Assembly (NCBI RefSeq): GCF_033115175.1 | Contig: NC_084827.1 | Coordinates: 145,569,701 to 145,633,700 of the forward strand | DNA: 64,000 nt | Source: Lepus europaeus | Lineage: Eukaryota; Chordata; Mammalia; Lagomorpha; Leporidae | Reading direction: 5' to 3' | In this document: one piece after another, positions 44,360 to 54,677 of the stretch | How the letters are laid out: every line of letters begins with the position of its first letter | How positions within the stretch are numbered: position 1 is the stretch's first letter | The notes under the pieces: generated by a model | Told to the model about the DNA's origin: nothing | What the model saw: only the letters and a program-made list of their open reading frames with translations | Database searches by the model: none | Made by a program: the position numbers and the translations under genes

Positions 44360-45690
44360 AATACACAGAAACGAACGTTCATGCAGCCCACCCAGCATCA
44401 ACAATTATCAATATTTTTACCGATTTCGTGTTTTCTATTTCTACCATGGTTTTTCTGGAGTATTTTAACTACCTATAAGTATTTCTACCTGTAAATATTT
44501 CAGTAGCCATCTCTAGCCACAGGATCTAAAATTTAAAATAAATTCTTAAAATCATCTAATACCATATCAAACATTTCTATTTGTATCTCAGAATGTCATT
44601 TTACAGGATTTGTTAAGGAAAGGTAGGATTCAAGCAACATTTATATATTGCATTTGGTTGTTGCACCTTAAGTCCATTTAGCTTTCTTCTGTTTTAATGG
44701 CACTGATGTGTTAGGGAAACTTGTCAGAGCCATTTGTCCTCCGGATTTGGCTGTTTGATTCTTTGTGCTGTTAACTTCTCTGTCCTCTGCATTCTTATAA
44801 TTCGGTTTTAGATCTGGAAAATGGATTCAATTTAGGTTTATTTATTTATTTATTTATTAGTCAAAAATACATCAGAGCCGTCCCCATGTATTTCCTGGTA
44901 CACCAGATCAGAAGGCACATCATGTCTGGATAGCACAAACACAGTAAAGCTGAGACTGGGCAGTGGGCTCAGATGGTGTCTGCCTGACCCCTCCATTGCA
45001 AGTCTCCTCATCAATCTTTCACCTAACGACTTTAGCGGCCACTGAGGATTGTTTGCTGAGATCCTTCATTGCATTAGGGATCGCATGATCGGAACTTTCT
45101 GCTTCTTTCTTTGCTCCTCCATTTATTAGCTGGAATTCCTCCCATGAGGAAGATCTTTCCCCTCCTTAACTATTTAATGACCCCACAGAAACAATTTGTA
45201 AAAAAATGACCAAAAAACCCTTGCTTTTTTCTCTTCTATCAATATTCATGTTATAAGTGTGCACATTAGAAACCTCCAAGTGACCGTTTTGTTTTGAATC
45301 ATAAAGTTACGGATTTTACAGTTTCATGTGTTTCAATCCATTGCAGCCGTTACTCTTTTTGACCCTCAGATTGTCCTATCTTTAGCCAATGAGAATCCCT
45401 TTGAAGTTGGCACCATGTTCTGTTGATCTGACTCTCATTGGCTTAGGATGAGTATGGAACATCTTTCTTGAGCATTTCTTTGCTTTTTGACAAGAAAGAT
45501 AGCCTGGAATGCATCACTTCCCCATGGATGTTTGGTACTTTTTACTGGAAAATGGTAGTGAGAGACCAAAAATGGAGCGTTAGGGTTACTCATTGCCATT
45601 GAGTTGTTATTGTTTTTCTGTCTTTTTTTTTCTTGACAGAACTTTTTTATTTTTAAGGAAAAAAACATCGTAAGTTGATATTTCCAAATC
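44360..45690. mobile_element. Ancient interspersed repeat, probably L1M
   Basis: CTACCTGTAAATATTTCAGT, CTCTAGCCACAGGATCTAAA, GCATTTGGTTGTTGCACCTT, GGATTTGGCTGTTTGATTC and ATCAATCTTTCACCTAACGA recall a common mammalian L1M segment. Family and strand are not certain. Confidence 0.45.
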
Positions 45691-45818
45691 AAGTTTAAGA
45701 TCACATAACTTTTACTTAATTTCTTTGCATTAATATTATGTCTATTAGCACTTACGTTGAAAAGTTAGATATCTAATGGTATGAGAATGATTTTTTCAGT
45801 CTAAGATACATCTGTAGT

Positions 45819-46270
45819 TGTGATGGGGTTCAGGATGTGCTACCCCAAAATATGGCAGCTTGGCATTTGAGGAAACAACAGAATCAGAAAAGTCGTTCTC
45901 ATCCTTTTATCCTTTCTCCCCGGAAGCAGACTGTAAAACCTAGGCAGACTGTCTTCTAAAGCAATCATAGGACTTAATTCTAGCAATGACTTCCTGACAC
46001 CCAGAGGAATGGAGCAGCCTTACCCTTCAAGACACAGAGGGGCTGAGGGTATCTGAGCAAGCAGCCCCTGCGAAGTTCCCCATTTACGACTTTAGATTGG
46101 ACCCTTTGTCCTCCCTTTTACAACTCTCACTTCTTTCTTAAGCTTATAACAAAAATACACAGATTCCTCTGCTTCTTTGGGCCTTCATTGCTGAAGGCTC
46201 CTGTGCCAAGTGAACTTGCATTAAACACATTTGTAGATTTTTCTCTTGTTAATCTGTCTGTCAAGGGGCT
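45819..46270 (+). mobile_element. Solo LTR of an old endogenous retrovirus
   Basis: TGTGATGGGGTTCAGGATGT and CCCCAAAATATGGCAGCTTG start; GGGCCTTCATTGCTGAAGGC, CTTGCATTAAACACATTTGT and CTCTTGTTAATCTGTCTGTC end. Typical U3-R-U5 layout. No clear target duplication and no genes. Confidence 0.55.
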
Positions 46271-46899
46271 CTCATCCATAAAGCTAGCAATAAATGATAA
46301 AAAGAAATATCTTCTGTCCTATAATACATTCAAAATAATAACAATAATATTGGTACCATTGGTAAGGCTACTGACTACCCTTCATTTTCTGTCATTTCTT
46401 TGCTACAAGAGGCATGCTATAGACACCATTCTGCATGATGTATTTTGGTGATCACTCCATATCATTATATACAGAATTCATTCTTTTGATAAGCTGCATA
46501 TTACTGCATTGTGTGGATATATATGGGTTATTTTGAATGTTTCTGACACAGATTTCATATTACTCCTCATGTTATAATCTGTTAAATGATTGTCATAATC
46601 TCCATATTCTAGAGAGGTTATTAATTAGGCCATAATTCCTAAAAAGTTGACTAGATACAATAGACAGACTGTGAAGATGAGAAAAACGTGCAAATTTTCA
46701 GCTAAACATAATAGTTTGGAATCATACCGCTTGAGAAAGTGAAAAAGGATCTGCTAGAAACATGGTGGGTGGAAAGCTTAGCCTACAATTATCGATACCA
46801 CCAATCTTACTGCTAATTAAGAAACGGCTACCATTTGTCTTAACACAGATTCTCTGGCAACAGGGCGTGAAGCAGGAGGAGAAGGGGAGGTGTGTGCCA
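46271..46899. other. Intergenic, unique
   Basis: Nothing recognised. Confidence 0.4.
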
Positions 46900-47337
46900 T
46901 CCCAGAGGGAGAGGGGCGGAGCCAATAAATGCAGGTGTTCCTGGGCAGGCCTCAGCTCCACGGCCAACAAGGCTGCTTCACAATGCTGGACTGTTCCCAT
47001 GGCCTCCTGCACTTCGGGATTATGTCACCAGCCCTTGTAAGGTTGCTGGAGAAGCCAGAGCCTCTGTGGGTCCACCGAGGCAGGTGAGCCCAGGGCCTCT
47101 CCTTGGCAGTGGGCCTCCCACGTAGGGGCTCCCATTTCTATGCTGATGGAAGGTGGTAGCCAAAACTGCGGCTTCAGAAGAGCAAGAATGGCATCACCCC
47201 CCACCAAGTTGCACAGGCTACTGGCGTCGGCCTGGCCGAGCTGATCTGGAAACTTGGGACCCACAAGCTGGGTCTGATGCACAATCTTAAATGAAATCAT
47301 CTCCGTCTCCTGTCCTTATTCAGAAATATTTGGTAAT
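46900..47337 (+). other. GC-richer segment with promoter-like and donor-like signals
   Basis: GGGGCGGAGCCAATAAATGC at 46913-46932 puts a GC box, a CCAAT and an AT-rich box in a row. A strong donor CAG|GTGAGC follows at 47084. No known gene maps here to my knowledge. Confidence 0.3.
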
Positions 47338-47354
47338 AAAAAGTATTGTTTTGG

Positions 47355-47693
47355 GGGCCAGTGCTGCAGCGTAGTGGGTAAAGCTGCCACCTGCAGTGCC
47401 GGCATCCCCTATGGGCACCGGTTTGAGTCCTGGCTGCTCCACTTCCCATCAGGCTCTCTGCTATGCCCTGGGAAAGCAGTAGAAAATGGCCCAAGTCCTT
47501 GGGCCCTTGCACCTGTGTAGGAAACCTGGAAGAAGCTCCAGGCTGCTAGCTTCAGATCAATGCAGCTCTGGCCATTGTGGCCAACTGGGGAGTGAACTGG
47601 CATATAGAAGACCTCTCTCTCTCTCTCTGCCTCTCCTTATCTCTCTGTGTAACTCTGACTTTCAAATAAATAAATAAACCTTTAAAACACACA
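47355..47693 (+). mobile_element. CSINE with target-site duplication
   Basis: AAAAAGTATTGTTTTGG at 47338-47354 and AAAAAGTGTTGTTTTGG at 47694-47710 (one mismatch). Confidence 0.95.
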
Positions 47694-47849
47694 AAAAAGT
47701 GTTGTTTTGGACACATAGCTAGAAAATATCTTAGGAAATCATCTGATAATTTTCCTTGACCTTAAGTAAGACTATAAATTATCTAATTCTTAAAAATTCT
47801 AAAGGATATTTAATAATTTCCCGCACAGTAACCCGTTTTTTCTTTTTAA

Positions 47850-48197
47850 CTTTTTTTTTTAAAAGATTTATTTATTTCTTTGGAAAGCAGAGTTACAGAG
47901 AGAGGCAGAGGCAGAGAGAAAGAGAGATCAATCGATCTGCCATCCTCTGGTTCACTCCCCCAAGGGCTGCAAGGGCCAGGACAGGGCCAGGCCAAAGACA
48001 GGAGCCAGGAGCTTCAACCTGGTCTCTCATGTGGGTGCAGGGGCCCAAGGAATTGGGCCATCTTCTGCTGCTTTCCCAGGGGCATTAGCAGGAAGCTGGA
48101 TCAGAAGTGGAGCAGCCAGGACACAAACTGGCACCCACATGGGATGCCAGTGCTGCAGCCAGAAGCTTAACCCACTGCCCCACAATGCCAGCTCCAG
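47850..48197 (-). mobile_element. CSINE, antisense
   Basis: TTTAAAAGATTTATTTATTTC at the left, GCCCCACAATGCCAGCTCC at the right. Confidence 0.9.
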
Positions 48198-48324
48198 TAA
48201 TCCATTCTTTTATCTATTCCAGCATACTTGTAACTTCAGCATGTAATTTCCTGAGCTAACAAAAATGCTGGTCAATTGAAAATTCTGAAACATAGGTAAA
48301 TTAAAGAAAAATCATCCCAGAATG

Positions 48325-48962
48325 GGCACTTGTCATGGTTAAGACACCACTGTGGGGCTGGCGCTGTGGCATGGCGGGTAAAGCCGCCACCGGCAGTGCT
48401 GGCATCCCATATGGGTGCCGGTTCGAGTCCTGGCCACTCCACTTAACAATTGTGCGCTCTGCTATGGCCTGGGAAAGCAGTAGAAGATGGCCCAAATCCT
48501 TGGGCCCCTGCACCTGTGTGGGAGACCTGGAAGAAGCTCCTGGCTCCTGGCTTTGGATCTGCACAGCTTCGTCCATTGCAACCAACTGGGGAGTGAACCA
48601 GCAGATGGAAGACTTCTCTCTCTCTGCCTCTCCTTCTCTCTCTGTGTAACTCTGATTTTCAAATAAATAAATCAGTCTTTAAAAAAAAGACACCACTTGG
48701 GACTCCAGTGTTCAGAATGCCTGGGTTTGAATCTTGACTTCAGCTCCCAATTCTAGTTTCCTGTTCATGCAAACCCTAGAAGTCAGCTTGTGCTTGGATC
48801 CCTGCCACCCTCACAGGAGACCTAGGCTGAGTTTCCACCTCCTGGTGTAGGCCTGGCCTCTGCTGTTACAGGCATTTTGAGAACAAACTGGCAGGTTTTT
48901 ACAGCTCTGTCTGTCTCACTCTCTCTCTGTCTCAATGCCTCTTGAATGATAAAAAAGAAAGA
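48325..48962 (+). mobile_element. Older CSINE, interrupted by a younger one
   Basis: GGGCACTTGTCATGGTTAAG begins it; it resumes at GGACTCCAGTGTTCAGAATG and ends CTCTTGAATGATAAAAAAG. The break is the CSINE at 48355-48686. Confidence 0.75.
48355..48686 (+). mobile_element. CSINE inside an older CSINE
   Basis: GGGCTGGCGCTGTGGCATGG head. Target duplication AAGACACCACT at 48341-48351 and 48687-48697. Confidence 0.93.
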
Positions 48963-49139
48963 GAAAGATCATCCTAAACCTCATTTGGTACATAACTTTT
49001 GCATAATAAAATTTACAATTTCCTTTTAGGAATAAACTGGCAATTATGATAAACTGTTCTACCATCTATGTTATGACAAAGTATCATGGCATTAAATATT
49101 CTCGGAAGACTAGCTTTTCACCCTCTTGGTTAGTTGATT

Positions 49140-49830
49140 TTCTTATTCCATTTTCCATTGCTATAGCAAGATACCTGCGGCTGTGTCATTTGTAAACAGC
49201 GGAGTTTATTTAGCTCGCACTTGCAGAGGCTAGAAGTCCAAGAACAGGCAGCGCCATCTGAGGGGGCATCTGGTGAGGGCCCTGTTGATTGCTATTACAT
49301 CACAGCAGATGGCAGTGTGGCCAGAGGGAGAGACTGCATAGTGTGACGGGAGCCAGAGAGTGGCAGGGACCAGGTAGGCTCCTTGCTAACTACAGGGACA
49401 ACTAACTCACGACCTGAGACCAGTATCAATCCCTTCCAAGGGCAGTGCCCACAGTGACCTGATTCCCATCCACCAGGCCCACCTCTACAAGGTTCCCCCA
49501 CCAGGGGGCTGTTTGGCCTGGTGTTAAGACACTCATCTCCCACAGCAGAGTGCCTGGGTTTGATATCCTGCTCTGGCTCCCAATGCCAGCTTCCTGATGC
49601 TGCCTCAACCGGTTGAGTCCCTGACCTCCACTAGGGGGACCGGACACAGTCCTGGCCATTGCAGGCATTTAAGGAGTGAACCAATGGGTGGGATAAGTCT
49701 GTCTTTATCTCTCTGCTTCAAATAAAAAACAAACAAATAAAATATTCCACCACTCCAACATTGCAACACTGATGACCAATCTTCCAACTCATGAACCCTT
49801 GGGGACAAACCACATCTAAACCGTAGCACT
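49140..49830 (-). mobile_element. MaLR-type LTR, antisense, split by a CSINE
   Basis: CCATTTTCCATTGCTATAGC, GTCATTTGTAAACAGCGGAG, CATCTGGTGAGGGCCCTGTT; after the SINE CCTTGGGGACAAACCACATC and AAACCGTAGCA. This is the reversed MST/MLT1 layout. No genes. Confidence 0.55.
49504..49742 (+). mobile_element. Older CSINE inside the LTR, shortened
   Basis: GGGGCTGTTTGGCCTGGTGT head, CAGAGTGCCTGGGTTTGAT, tail CTTCAAATAAAAAACAAACA. Confidence 0.8.
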
Positions 49831-49919
49831 GACCACTAGCCAAAAGCTAACAATATTTAGGACAAATATTGTTTGTTTGGATGTAATTAATCTATTTTTC
49901 TATTTCTTGTCTTTAACTT

Positions 49920-50219
49920 TTTTTTCTAAAAGATTTATTTATTTGAAGGGCAGAGTGACAGAGAGAGCCTCCATTCTCTGGTTTACTTCCTACATGGCTG
50001 TAACAGCCAGAGCTGGGCCAGGCTGAAGCCAGAAGCCAGGAGCTCCATCCCAGTCTCCCATATGGGCTGGCACGAACTCAAGTACTGGATCTACTGCCTC
50101 CCAGGCACGTTAGCTGAGAGCTGGATTGGAAGCAAAGTAGCTTCCAAACCAGCACAGTAATACAGGATGTGAATGTCCCAAGCAGTGGCTTAACCTGCTG
50201 TACCACAACACCTACCCCA
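49920..50219 (-). mobile_element. CSINE, antisense
   Basis: TCTAAAAGATTTATTTATTTG at the left, GTACCACAACACCTACCCC at the right. Confidence 0.9.
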
Positions 50220-50221
50220 TA

Positions 50222-51640
50222 TTTATTTTAACTGACACATAAAATTATACATATTTAAGGAGTACCATATGACATCTCAATACATCTATACCTCATATAC
50301 CAGTATTATACTATATCTTATTAATATACCTTATATAATAGTGTAAATATATCTATCATCTCAAACATGTATCAGCTCTTATGATGAAAGCATTCCAAGT
50401 CCTCTCTTCTAGTTCTTTTTTTTTTTAAGACTTATTCATTTATTTGAAAGTCAGAGTTACAGAGAGAAAGGGAGAGACAGAAAATCTTCCAACCCCTGCT
50501 TCACTCCCCAAGTGGCCAGGACTGGGCCAGGCGAAAGTCAGGAACTAGGAGTTTCATCTGGGTCTCCCACGCGGGTGCAGGGGCTGAAGGATTTGGGCCA
50601 TCCTCTGCTGCTTTCCCAAGACATTAGCAGGGAGCTGGACTGGACATGAAACAGCTGGGGCTCGAACCGGGGCCCATATGGGATGTGGGCATCGCATTCA
50701 GCAGCTTAACCGATTATGCCACAACAATTGCCCTGTTGTTTTTTTTTTTTTTTAATACTGCTCTTTATTGTTATCTGTGTTACCCCAGTGTACAATGGAA
50801 CACCAGAACCTATTCCTCTAACTCTCACTAAATATCCATCAATCAACACTACTCTCCCCAGCCTCCTGTAACCACCACTTTATTTCCAACTTCTATGAAG
50901 TCAACTTTTCCAGAGTCCACATGTGAGTCAGATAATGTGGAACCTATCTTTCTGTGCCTGCCTTATTTAGCATCACGAACTCCAATTCCATCTTTTGTTG
51001 CAAATGACAGGAGTTCATGCATGTTAATGGCTGAGTAATTTTCCATTGTGAATATTAATATACACTATGTTTTCTGTATGCATTCATCAGTCGGTGGACA
51101 GTTAGATCGTTCCCATTTCTTGGCTGTTGTGAACAGTGCTACAGTAAACATGGGCGTGCAGACGTCTCTTCCACAGACTGAGTTCATTTCCCTTGGATGT
51201 AGCAGGATTGCTAGGGCATACAGTAGTTCTATTTTTAATTTTTGGAGGAACCTCCATATACTTTTCCACCATGGCTGGAACAGTGAACATGGGCTCACTC
51301 TCTCCCCAATCCTCGCCTACACTATAATCTTTTGTCTTTTTTATAATAGACAATCTAACGGGAATGAAGTGATATCTCCTTATGGTTTTGGTTTGCATTT
51401 CCCTGATGATTAGTGATGTCCAGCATTTTGTTATGTATCTGTTGGCCATTTGTGTGTGTTCCTTTGAGAAATGTCTATTTAGATCTATTACCCATTTTTA
51501 TCTGGACTATTTGATTTTTGCAATTGAGTAGTTCCCTATACAATCTGGTCATTAGCCTCCTTGTCAATGTTCCTGGTTTGAGAGAATCTTTGAATTGATT
51601 TGTTTTCAAGTCTTTCTTGTTGTAGCAACTTTGAAATAAA
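50222..51640 (-). mobile_element. Ancient L1M 3' part, split by a CSINE
   Basis: The minus-strand frames at 51065-51449 resemble the L1 ORF2 C-terminus (HVYCSTVHNSQEMGTI, LSLWKRRLHAHV). Plus-strand CTCAAACATGTATCAGCTCT, AACACCAGAACCTATTCCTC and GCATTTCCCTGATGATTAGT mark the 3' UTR and ORF2 end. Frames are broken. Confidence 0.82.
50418..50736 (-). mobile_element. CSINE, antisense, inside the L1M
   Basis: TTTAAGACTTATTCATTTAT at the left, ATGCCACAACAATTGCCC at the right. Confidence 0.9.
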
Positions 51641-51695
51641 ATTTAAATATATATCCATAATTAAGTCATCTCAAAGTTGTTTTAAAAAGCCATTG

Positions 51696-52024
51696 TAGGG
51701 GTCTGTGCTGTGGCATATAGCAGGCTAAACCTCTGCCTGTGACACCAGGGACATATGGGTCCTCTCATAGCTGCTCCTCTTCAAATCCAGCTCTCTGCCT
51801 GTGGCCTGGGAAAGCAGTAGAAGATGGCACAAGTGCTTGGGCCCTTGCACCCACATGGGAGACCAGAAGAAGCTCCTGGCTCCTGGCTTCGGATCAGCCC
51901 AGCTCTGGCCGTTACAGCTTTTAAGAAGTGAACCAGGGGATGGAAGACCTTTCTCCCTGTCCCTCCCTCTGTCTGTAGCTCTGCCTCTCAAAGTAATAAA
52001 TAAAAATCTTTAATTAAAAAAAAA
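51696..52024 (+). mobile_element. CSINE
   Basis: GTAGGGGTCTGTGCTGTGGC head; tail AAAGTAATAAATAAAAATC. Confidence 0.9.
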
Positions 52025-52566
52025 CCATAAGGTTCAGTTATCAAGTATCCATAAACATTGTGATACCAGACATAACTCTTATATTTCCTCTTAATGAAAA
52101 TGATTGTGTGTGTATGTGAATATCCCACGTTCTGTCTCACTTCAAGATCAGTATGTTGTAGTGGCAATATCTAGGAGTCCATCAGAGAAAGAAGTCCTAT
52201 TCAAAAACCACAGACTGCAAACCAGCTGGAGTCCGATTCCTCAATGAATCACGCTGTTGATATAGGATGTTTCATGTAGTAAACATTAATGACATTCGCA
52301 TGGAAAGAAGAGAGGCAGGAGGCAAAGGAAAGAAAGAGGGAAGAAGATATTTCACCCTCTGCCATCACTAATTCCATTTTCCATATAGAAAGAGCAACAT
52401 GGGCACTCACTCCCATGTTTGGAATAAATGACCCAATGACTACTACTCCCTTAGACACACTGCTGCTTGAAACAAAGAGAAGGCGTGAATATCTTCAGGT
52501 TTCTTCTCTTCTGTGAGCCTATGGTTTCGTTGACTGCTAACATTGGCTAGGTTGCAAATTTGTTTT
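52025..52566. other. Intergenic, unique
   Basis: Nothing recognised. Confidence 0.4.
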
Positions 52567-52582
52567 AAAATCTGGAAACCAA

Positions 52583-52923
52583 GGCCGGCGCCGTGGCTCA
52601 ACAGGCTAATCCTCCGCCTAGCGGCGCCGGCACACCGGGTTCTAGTCCCGGTCGGGGCACCGATCCTGTCCCGGTTGCCCCTCTTCCAGGCCAGCTCTCT
52701 GCTGTGGCCAGGGAGTGCAGTGGAGGATGGCCCAAGTCCTTGGGCCCTGCACCCCATGGGAGACCAGGATAAGCACCTGGCTCCTGCCATCGGATCAGCG
52801 CGGTGCGCCGGCCGCAGCGCGCTACCGCGGCGGCCATTGGAGGGTGAACCAACGGCAAAAGGAAGACCTTTCTCTCTGTCTCTGTCTCTCACTGTCCACT
52901 CTGCCTGTCAAAAAAAAAAAAAA
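52583..52923 (+). mobile_element. Young-type CSINE, intact target sites
   Basis: GGCCGGCGCCGTGGCTCAAC head, GGCCGCAGCGCGCTACCGCG insert, pure A-tail. AAAATCTGGAAACCAA at 52567-52582 and 52924-52939 is perfect. Confidence 0.97.
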
Positions 52924-52939
52924 AAAATCTGGAAACCAA

Positions 52940-53368
52940 AATGCTTTCAGATGAAAGGCGGGGAGAAAATACTTCCCAGTGTGTCCACTTGAGTGCCGGG
53001 AGAGCCTAATAAATACCACTATCATCATCAATGCTATCATGTAAATATCATTGCCCGGAAAACAATGTGAATTCCTACTGCTGCATACCAACAGCTGGAA
53101 GATGACCCTTGACTGTGCCGGGTTTTATTCCATCCCGTCTTAGCCGCCTTGTTCCCAGCTGGGCAAGCAGCCGCCTTTCTGATGGAGAGTTTCTTGCACT
53201 GATAAGGAAAAACTGCTGAAGTCATGAGGCTGCTCGAGGCAGAGCCCTTGTGTGAGTCATATGAAAGCTGCACACTGCTGACCTCTGGCAAAAAGGGAGC
53301 AAGCAAGGACAGGAGAGGCGGAGGGGGAGAGGTTCAAGCGCGAGTTCTCTCCTTGAACCCAGAAGATT
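52940..53368 (+). promoter_or_regulatory. CDK15: CDK15 promoter and 5' UTR region
   Basis: The segment directly upstream of the CDK15 start. No TATA box or dense CpG island is seen. GC rises from about 53270. The transcription start is not determinable. An ATG at 53224 opens a frame that overlaps the main start out of frame and would matter if the 5' UTR reaches that far. Confidence 0.4.
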
Positions 53369-53488
53369 ATGGGTCAAGAGCTGTGTGCAAAGACCCTGCA
53401 GCCGGGATGCAGCTGCTACCGCTGTTCGGAGCGAGGCGAGGTACCCGGCTGCCGGAATCAGGCTGTGACGACCGAGACTGCGCTCGAG
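53369..53488 (+). CDS. CDK15: CDK15 exon 1 (coding part), Cys-rich N-terminus
   Basis: Start context TTATGG has A at -3 and G at +4. The exon codes 40 residues beginning MGQELCAKTLQPGCSCYRCS and ends CTCGAG|GTATTT in phase 0. Human CDK15 begins MGQELCAKTVQPGCSCYHCS as I remember it. Gly2 followed by a small residue at position 6 fits the N-myristoylation pattern, and Cys 6, 14, 16, 19 and 28 could be acylated. Read-through past the donor would give a different tail, not supported by the family. Confidence 0.93.
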
Positions 53489-54193
53489 GTATTTGTACCC
53501 AAGAGGACCAGCTTTCTCTATGGACAAAGCAAGTCCAGACCCTCCCTTTCTGGAGTGAGGTCTGACTCTTCTGCGGTGGGTCTAAACCAATAAAAGGCAG
53601 ATTCTATTAAAGTCACAGAGAATTTATGGCTGTAGTTATCAAATGTGGGGACTTGCTTGTAAACCAAAAGGGAAAAATAGTCCTTGGCTTTGGGCTGCTT
53701 GAAACTCCCTGGACTTGAGGCTGAGAATGTAGTTCTTGGCATTCTCTGAGCTGAACCCCAAAAGGCAAGCGATAGTACTGGTTGGTTTTGCTGTGGATTC
53801 AAACTCTCGATAATTAGCTTGTGATTATTAGCAATGCCGTGCTTAGAAGATCATTCCCCTAAAGTGATACATTAAATGGACATGGAAATAAAAAACAAAC
53901 AAAACCTGAGTTAAACAGAGAAAAATTGGAAACCATCTATTAAAGAGATTTAGGTTAACCTGCGCTAAAGATGTATTTTTAGGGGAAGTAAGAATGCAGT
54001 ATTTAGCAGTGGATATTGTTTTGGGTTTTTTTTTTTAGGAATTTGACTTTCAAGGAAGGTGCTTTTTGAGGGGTGCAGGGAGCTTAGAAAATATATGAAG
54101 AGTGGAAGTCAGGCAAATAAAGAAAAAACGGTTTGCTAGCCTCTGAATCTTGATTTTGCATATACGTTATTCCGGCTCTTTGCTTTTCTCTAG
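53489..54193 (+). other. CDK15: CDK15 intron 1
   Basis: 705 bases, GT...AG, acceptor TTTGCTTTTCTCTAG. No repeat recognised except short T- and A-runs. Confidence 0.8.
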
Positions 54194-54343
54194 CTCACAG
54201 ACCTACAAGAAGCTTCATGTTCCATGACTTCATTTCACCCCAGGGGACTGCAGGCCATCCACGCCCGGAAATTCAAGAGTAAAAGGCCACGCAGTAACAG
54301 TGATTCTTTTCAGGAAGAGGATCTGAGGCAGGCTTTTCAGTGG
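54194..54343 (+). CDS. CDK15: CDK15 exon 2, basic linker
   Basis: 150 bases, 50 codons, phase 0 at both ends, donor TGG|GTAAGT. Codes LTDLQEASCSMTSFHPRGLQ followed by KFKSKRPRSNSDSFQEEDLR. The basic stretch RKFKSKRPRSNS is a candidate phosphorylation or nuclear-import segment (RPRSNS carries an R-x-R-x-x-S-like context). An internal Met (54224) could start a shorter isoform lacking the Cys-rich end. Confidence 0.93.
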
Positions 54344-54508
54344 GTAAGTGAGCAGCTGATGTTGATCGGGAATTCAATGTGGATTTGTCTAGGGAGTCTG
54401 GCCATCACTCCCAGGGCAATGACTGAGCGGGCGTCCCAAGTACACTCCTGCGATGCTGTCTAATTTCCCTGGGACTGAAAAAAAAAGAAGTCAATGCTAA
54501 ACAAACTG

Positions 54509-54543
<35 letters not shown>

Positions 54544-54582
54544 CCTTCCCCATCCTTCACCCCTCCAATTGCCCAAAAGCAG
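54344..54582 (+). other. CDK15: CDK15 intron 2, short, with a CT microsatellite
   Basis: 239 bases. A (CT)n run at 54508-54543 lies 40 bases before the acceptor GCCCAAAAGCAG, whose own last bases are pyrimidine-poor. Confidence 0.85.
54508..54543. repeat. (CT)n microsatellite in CDK15 intron 2
   Basis: CTCTCTCTCTCTCT with one TTT interruption. Confidence 0.9.
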
Positions 54583-54677
54583 AGAAAGAGCCTCCCTTTT
54601 GGGGCCGCCTCGTCTTACTTGAACTTGGAGAAGCTGGGTGAAGGCTCTTACGCTACAGTTTACAAGGGGATTAGCAG
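54583..54677 (+). CDS. CDK15: CDK15 exon 3, start of the kinase domain
   Basis: 95 bases; donor AGCAG|GTGAGT leaves two bases that join G of exon 4 to make Arg. Codes RKSLPFGAASSYLNLEKLGE then GSYATVYKGIS. LGEGSYATVYKG is the glycine-rich ATP-binding loop with the Tyr typical of CDKs. Confidence 0.95.

Noticed and set aside
49249-49267. CTCF-like CAGCGCCATCTGAGGGGGC
   Set aside because: It lies within a MaLR LTR whose consensus has a similar GGCGCCAGCATCTG stretch, and it departs from the motif at core positions.
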